Under the pieces are notes generated by a model. That model saw only the letters and a program-made list of their open reading frames with translations, was not told the origin of the DNA and ran no database searches. A stretch of DNA of 7,623 nucleotides from Clostridia bacterium (GTDB taxonomy: Bacteria; Bacillota; Clostridia; Oscillospirales; SIG627), in NCBI GenBank assembly GCA_017453605.1, contig JAFTEP010000120.1, forward strand, positions 1 to 7,623. The letters run 5' to 3'. Of the stretch, positions 5,736-7,623 are shown one piece after another. Both the position numbers and the translations under genes were made by a program. How positions within the stretch are numbered: the first letter of the stretch is position 1; every line of letters begins with the position of its first letter.

Positions 5736-7142
5736 TTACAGATGCACGCCGTCGGCGGTCGTGCAGATATGCGCGCTGTATTTTCCTTCGAGAGCCGGGA
5801 AGGCAGCGAGGTATTCTCTGCCGACCTTCTCGAGGATGCTGTCGGTGAAATCGGGATCTATGAGGGCCATGCAGCAGCCCTTGAATCCGGCTCCGGAGAA
5901 CCTGCCCCCGTAGATGCCTTCGGTCTCGGTCATTATCTCGTAGAGCTTAATCAGCTCCGGGCTTCCGGTCTGCCAGTTGACGATCGAGGATCTTCCGCTC
6001 TCAAAGCAGAGTTTTCCGAAAAGGTCGATATCGCCCTTTCTCCAGGCCTCTGCGCCCCTTTCGACGCGGTCGAATTCACTGAACCAGTGTTCGGCGCGTT
6101 TTGCCCAGTTTTCGGGCAGGCGGTCCTTATACTTTTTGAACACCTCGACCGGAATGTCCCGGAGGTTCGTTTCCTCGAACTTTCCGTACTGCATGCCGGA
6201 GAACGCTTTGAGCGCGTAAGCCGCGCTGCGCGCCTCGTCGACGCGCATATTGAACTGGCTTCCGGCAAGTGAACGCTCGAGGCCGCTGAAGAAAACGGCG
6301 ATCAGAAAAGGCTTCATTTTGTCCGGCTTCTTTATCAGTTCGTAGCTGTCGTCGCGGATATCCATGTAGAGAAGATGATCCCTGCGGCAGTAGACTTCGC
6401 AGCTCTGGTCGAGCTTTCCGCAGGAAACGCCGACGTACTTGTTTTCGGCTTCCTTGGAGATATTGATGAGCTCCTGAGGGGTAAGCGAGATCCCGTTCAG
6501 AGCGCAGAGCGCGGAAAGAAACGTGATGATGACAGCCGCGGAGGAGGACAGACCGCCGATCGGTAGTTCTCCGTCTATCACGGCGCAAAGACCGATCCTC
6601 AAGGGATAGCGCGTATTGAGCGCGATCGTCGCGCCTCTGAGGTGATCCGCCCAGTCGCCCTGACGCACGGAGGGCGTCGTTGAAACGTGCCATTGAGCGC
6701 GCTTCGGGAACTGCAGGCTTTTCAGCTCGATCACGCCGTTCTGCTTCGGCGCGTAGGCTATGTGGATGCCTTTGTTTATCGCAAATCCCGTGATCTTCCC
6801 GAGCTGATGGTCGGAATGAGCGCCTATCGGGCAGATCCTGTACGGAGTGAACGCCGTATGAGGCGGCTGCCTGTTGTAGGTGTTTTCAAACGCTCTGACC
6901 GCGTTCATATACGCTCCGTTTTCGGAATACGAAAGAGCGGGATTTTTCGTTTGCGGCGATTTTTGGGATTCGGCAAAAGCCGAGGTGCGTCTGTCGAGCG
7001 GCTTCGGCGTCTGGTCGGGGATCATCCATGCTCCGGATTCCTTGACGACGCCCGCGATCGCGCCCTCTCTGCAAAGCCTTGTGACGCTCCTTTCGGAAAT
7101 GCCCCACTTGTTCGCGGCTTCTCTGACGGTGATAAGACTCAA
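5736..7142 (-). CDS. Helix-turn-helix domain fused to a galacturonokinase-like GHMP kinase
   Basis: This 468-residue protein has two parts. Residues 1-45 (ITVREAANKWGISERSVTRL and on to GAWMIPD) form an excisionase/MerR-like DNA-binding helix-turn-helix. Residues 46-78 are a Ser/Pro/Gln-rich linker. The rest is a GHMP kinase: PYRICPIGAHSDHQLG (100-115), the ATP loop PIGGLSSSAAV (194-204), Asp245 in GKLDQS, and GGRFSGAGFKGCC (412-424). The first motif has GAHSDHQ instead of the GEHTDY of galactokinase. That form, together with RAEHWFSE and YGGRFSGAGF, matches plant galacturonokinase as I recall it, so the likely reaction is galacturonate plus ATP to galacturonate 1-phosphate. The start is TTG at 7142 with GGAGG nine bases upstream. 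It is the first gene of the operon, and the DNA-binding part may regulate that operon. Galactokinase is the main alternative. Confidence 0.85.
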   Translation of the reverse strand: MSLITVREAANKWGISERSVTRLCREGAIAGVVKESGAWMIPDQTPKPLDRRTSAFAESQKSPQTKNPALSYSENGAYMNAVRAFENTYNRQPPHTAFTPYRICPIGAHSDHQLGKITGFAINKGIHIAYAPKQNGVIELKSLQFPKRAQWHVSTTPSVRQGDWADHLRGATIALNTRYPLRIGLCAVIDGELPIGGLSSSAAVIITFLSALCALNGISLTPQELINISKEAENKYVGVSCGKLDQSCEVYCRRDHLLYMDIRDDSYELIKKPDKMKPFLIAVFFSGLERSLAGSQFNMRVDEARSAAYALKAFSGMQYGKFEETNLRDIPVEVFKKYKDRLPENWAKRAEHWFSEFDRVERGAEAWRKGDIDLFGKLCFESGRSSIVNWQTGSPELIKLYEIMTETEGIYGGRFSGAGFKGCCMALIDPDFTDSILEKVGREYLAAFPALEGKYSAHICTTADGVHL

Positions 7143-7159
7143 ATCTTCATTCCTCCGTT
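7129..7159 (-). promoter_or_regulatory. Ribosome binding site, TTG start and overlapping 3-codon mini-ORF
   Basis: Read on the minus strand, GGAGG at 7156-7152 lies nine bases before the TTG at 7142. One base after the same GGAGG sits an ATG (7150-7148) that opens ATG AAG ATT TGA, a three-codon ORF in another frame. Its stop overlaps the TTG. The ATG is too close to the Shine-Dalgarno site for good use. The weak TTG start suggests low expression of the fused regulator-kinase. Confidence 0.5.
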
Positions 7160-7204
7160 TTCTAAATAATTAAAAGCGAATCGACCCGTTTGCTCAATGT
7201 TAAT

Positions 7205-7233
7205 ATCATAATACAAAACCGGCGCGATGTCAA
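7205..7233 (-). promoter_or_regulatory. Promoter of the UDP-uronate operon
   Basis: On the minus strand a perfect TTGACA -35 box (7233-7228) is followed after exactly 17 bases by TATGAT (7210-7205), five of six matches to the -10 consensus. Transcription would start near 7198 and leave a leader of about 55 bases before the TTG start codon. No other good promoter is seen between the operon genes. Confidence 0.8.
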
Positions 7234-7253
7234 TATATATTTTGATATTTGAC
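7229..7253. promoter_or_regulatory. AT-rich inverted repeat over the operon -35 box (possible operator)
   Basis: GTCAATAT at the left end is mirrored by ATATTTGAC at the right end, with one extra base, across 25 bp. The left arm contains most of the TTGACA -35 box of the operon promoter, so a protein bound here would block or steer RNA polymerase. The helix-turn-helix domain of the first gene product is a natural candidate. This is inference from position and symmetry only, and AT-rich DNA gives such symmetry by chance fairly often. Confidence 0.4.
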
Positions 7254-7389
7254 GTTTCTTGATGTTAACAGATTTCCGCCGGGCTTTTTTGATCGCCGCT
7301 TTGTTCGGTTCCTTACGGCGTTATAATTCGGATATGCCTCGATAAGCTCATTTTTTCGGCGAATTTCTCTTCTTTTTTGGCCGATTCTA
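7254..7389. other. Spacer between two divergent promoters, no gene seen
   Basis: This is part of the only gene-free stretch longer than 300 bases (7143-7602). It has several T runs (TTTTTT at 7285-7290, 7351-7356 and 7373-7378). A TATAAT is present at 7322-7327, but only a poor -35 (TTGTTC, 15 bases upstream) goes with it. No hairpin followed by a T run, tRNA or repeat array is recognisable here. Confidence 0.5.
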
Positions 7390-7418
7390 TTGACACGGCG
7401 CGCCCTATTTGTTAAAAT
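7390..7418 (+). promoter_or_regulatory. Promoter of the attenuator-like leader and downstream gene
   Basis: A perfect TTGACA (7390-7395) and TAAAAT (7413-7418, five of six consensus matches) are separated by exactly 17 bases. The spacer contains a GC-rich GGCGCGCC. Transcription would start near 7425. It points away from the uronate operon and towards the partial gene at 7603. Confidence 0.82.
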
Positions 7419-7448
7419 TGTTTTATAGAGGATCTAAGAGGTGCCGTG

Positions 7449-7526
7449 ATGAACGCTGCTTCAATTTATCTATACCGATCCTTGCGCCCAACGGCTTTTC
7501 CGTCGGGGACGATCGGGGCTTTTTGA
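7449..7526 (+). CDS. 25-residue leader peptide upstream of a terminator
   Basis: GAGGTG (7438-7443), a six-base match to the anti-Shine-Dalgarno sequence, lies five bases before an ATG that opens a 25-codon ORF ending at TGA 7524-7526. The peptide begins MNAASIYLYRSLRP and ends PSGTIGAF. The middle has Tyr-Leu-Tyr-Arg encoded partly by codons that are rare in the window (CTA, CGA). The ORF starts about 25 bases after the predicted transcription start, spans a whole hairpin, and its stop codon touches the first base of the terminator stem. This is the arrangement of a regulatory leader peptide, in which ribosome position decides whether the terminator forms. No homologue is recognised. It might also be a chance ORF in a small RNA. 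Confidence 0.6.
   Translation: MNAASIYLYRSLRPTAFPSGTIGAF
7475..7524 (+). promoter_or_regulatory. First leader hairpin, possible pause or alternative terminator structure
   Basis: CCGATC (7475-7480) pairs with GATCGG (7511-7516). Inside it CCC-A-ACGG (7487-7494) pairs with CCGT-C-GGG (7500-7507) around a CTTTT loop. An alternative outer pairing, GCCC (7486-7489) with GGGC (7516-7519), would end directly at TTTTT (7520-7524) and act as a terminator. The CCGT strand (7500-7503) can also pair with ACGG at 7534-7537 in the next hairpin, so the two structures may exclude each other. Confidence 0.5.
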
Positions 7527-7570
7527 TGCGAAAACGGACAGGTGACTGTTCTTTTTCGCATTTATTTTTT
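7527..7570 (+). terminator. Intrinsic terminator in the leader, upstream of the partial gene
   Basis: A 15-base arm at 7527-7541 pairs with 7546-7560 around a GTGA loop. There is one G-T wobble and one mismatch. TTTATTTTTT (7561-7570) follows directly. The stem is TGCGAAAA/TTTTCGCA at its base and ACAG/CTGT at its tip. It lies between a strong promoter and the start of a gene on the same strand, so it should act as an attenuator that must be bypassed for that gene to be expressed. Confidence 0.8.
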
Positions 7571-7602
7571 GGCGCGCGCAACGCGCGGGAAAGGAAAGAA
7601 AA

Positions 7603-7623
7603 ATGGAAAACACCACCGGAAAA
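7603..7623 (+). CDS. Start of an unidentified gene, cut by the window edge
   Basis: ATG at 7603 is preceded by AAGGA (7591-7595) at seven bases, and the frame is open to the window end (MENTTGK). Seven residues cannot identify the product. Its control by a terminator and leader ORF suggests a gene switched on only under certain conditions, such as one for drug export or ribosome protection, but that is an inference from the leader type alone. Confidence 0.6.

Noticed and set aside
5688..6272. 194-codon plus-strand ORF opposite the kinase gene
   Set aside because: It is a shadow frame over strongly conserved GHMP kinase coding sequence, without motifs of its own.
7299..7327. Plus-strand promoter with TATAAT at 7322-7327
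   Set aside because: The -10 is perfect, but no acceptable -35 lies at 16-18 bases, and the promoter at 7390-7418 is far better.
7573..7587. CGCGCG/CGCGCG hairpin before the last gene
   Set aside because: The 6-bp stem has a loop of only three bases and no T run after it. It may be simple GC-rich sequence, although it could weakly affect the ribosome binding site.

Overview
The window looks like a piece of a low-to-moderate GC Firmicutes genome, probably an uncultured gut-type clostridium. The reasons are strong GGAGG-type ribosome binding sites, Firmicutes-style promoters with TTGACA -35 boxes, intrinsic terminators, and an N-terminal helix-turn-helix of a kind common in Clostridia. The standard genetic code applies: TGA ends most genes here. 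The assignment to a group is an inference from style, not a match to a named genome.

Left part, plus strand (1-1535): the 3' end of a PAP2-type phosphatase gene overlaps an alpha/beta hydrolase gene, which is followed after one base by an O6-alkylguanine-DNA methyltransferase gene. This tight run ends at a strong hairpin (1536-1575). The same hairpin also closes the converging minus-strand operon.

Middle and right part, minus strand (7142 down to 1596): an operon of five genes starts from a good promoter at 7205-7233. In order of transcription they are a galacturonokinase-like GHMP kinase with a DNA-binding domain fused to its N terminus, a sugar-1-phosphate nucleotidyltransferase, a UDP-glucuronate 4-epimerase, a UDP-glucose 6-dehydrogenase, and a PAS protein with a degenerate histidine-kinase body. 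Together the four enzymes can make UDP-glucuronate and UDP-galacturonate by two routes: de novo from UDP-glucose (dehydrogenase, then epimerase), and by salvage of free galacturonate (kinase, then nucleotidyltransferase). The product would feed an acidic surface glycan, but no glycosyltransferase or transporter lies in the window. The dehydrogenase gene is interrupted by an in-frame TGA, and its conserved last 26 codons follow in the same frame.

Right edge, plus strand (7390-7623): a near-consensus promoter drives a short leader. The leader holds a 25-codon ORF whose stop codon touches an intrinsic terminator. Beyond the terminator lie a ribosome binding site and the first seven codons of a gene cut by the window edge. 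This layout is what a leader-peptide attenuator looks like.

The most notable points are the in-frame TGA in the dehydrogenase, the regulator-kinase fusion, the attenuator-like leader, and the pseudokinase at the end of the operon.
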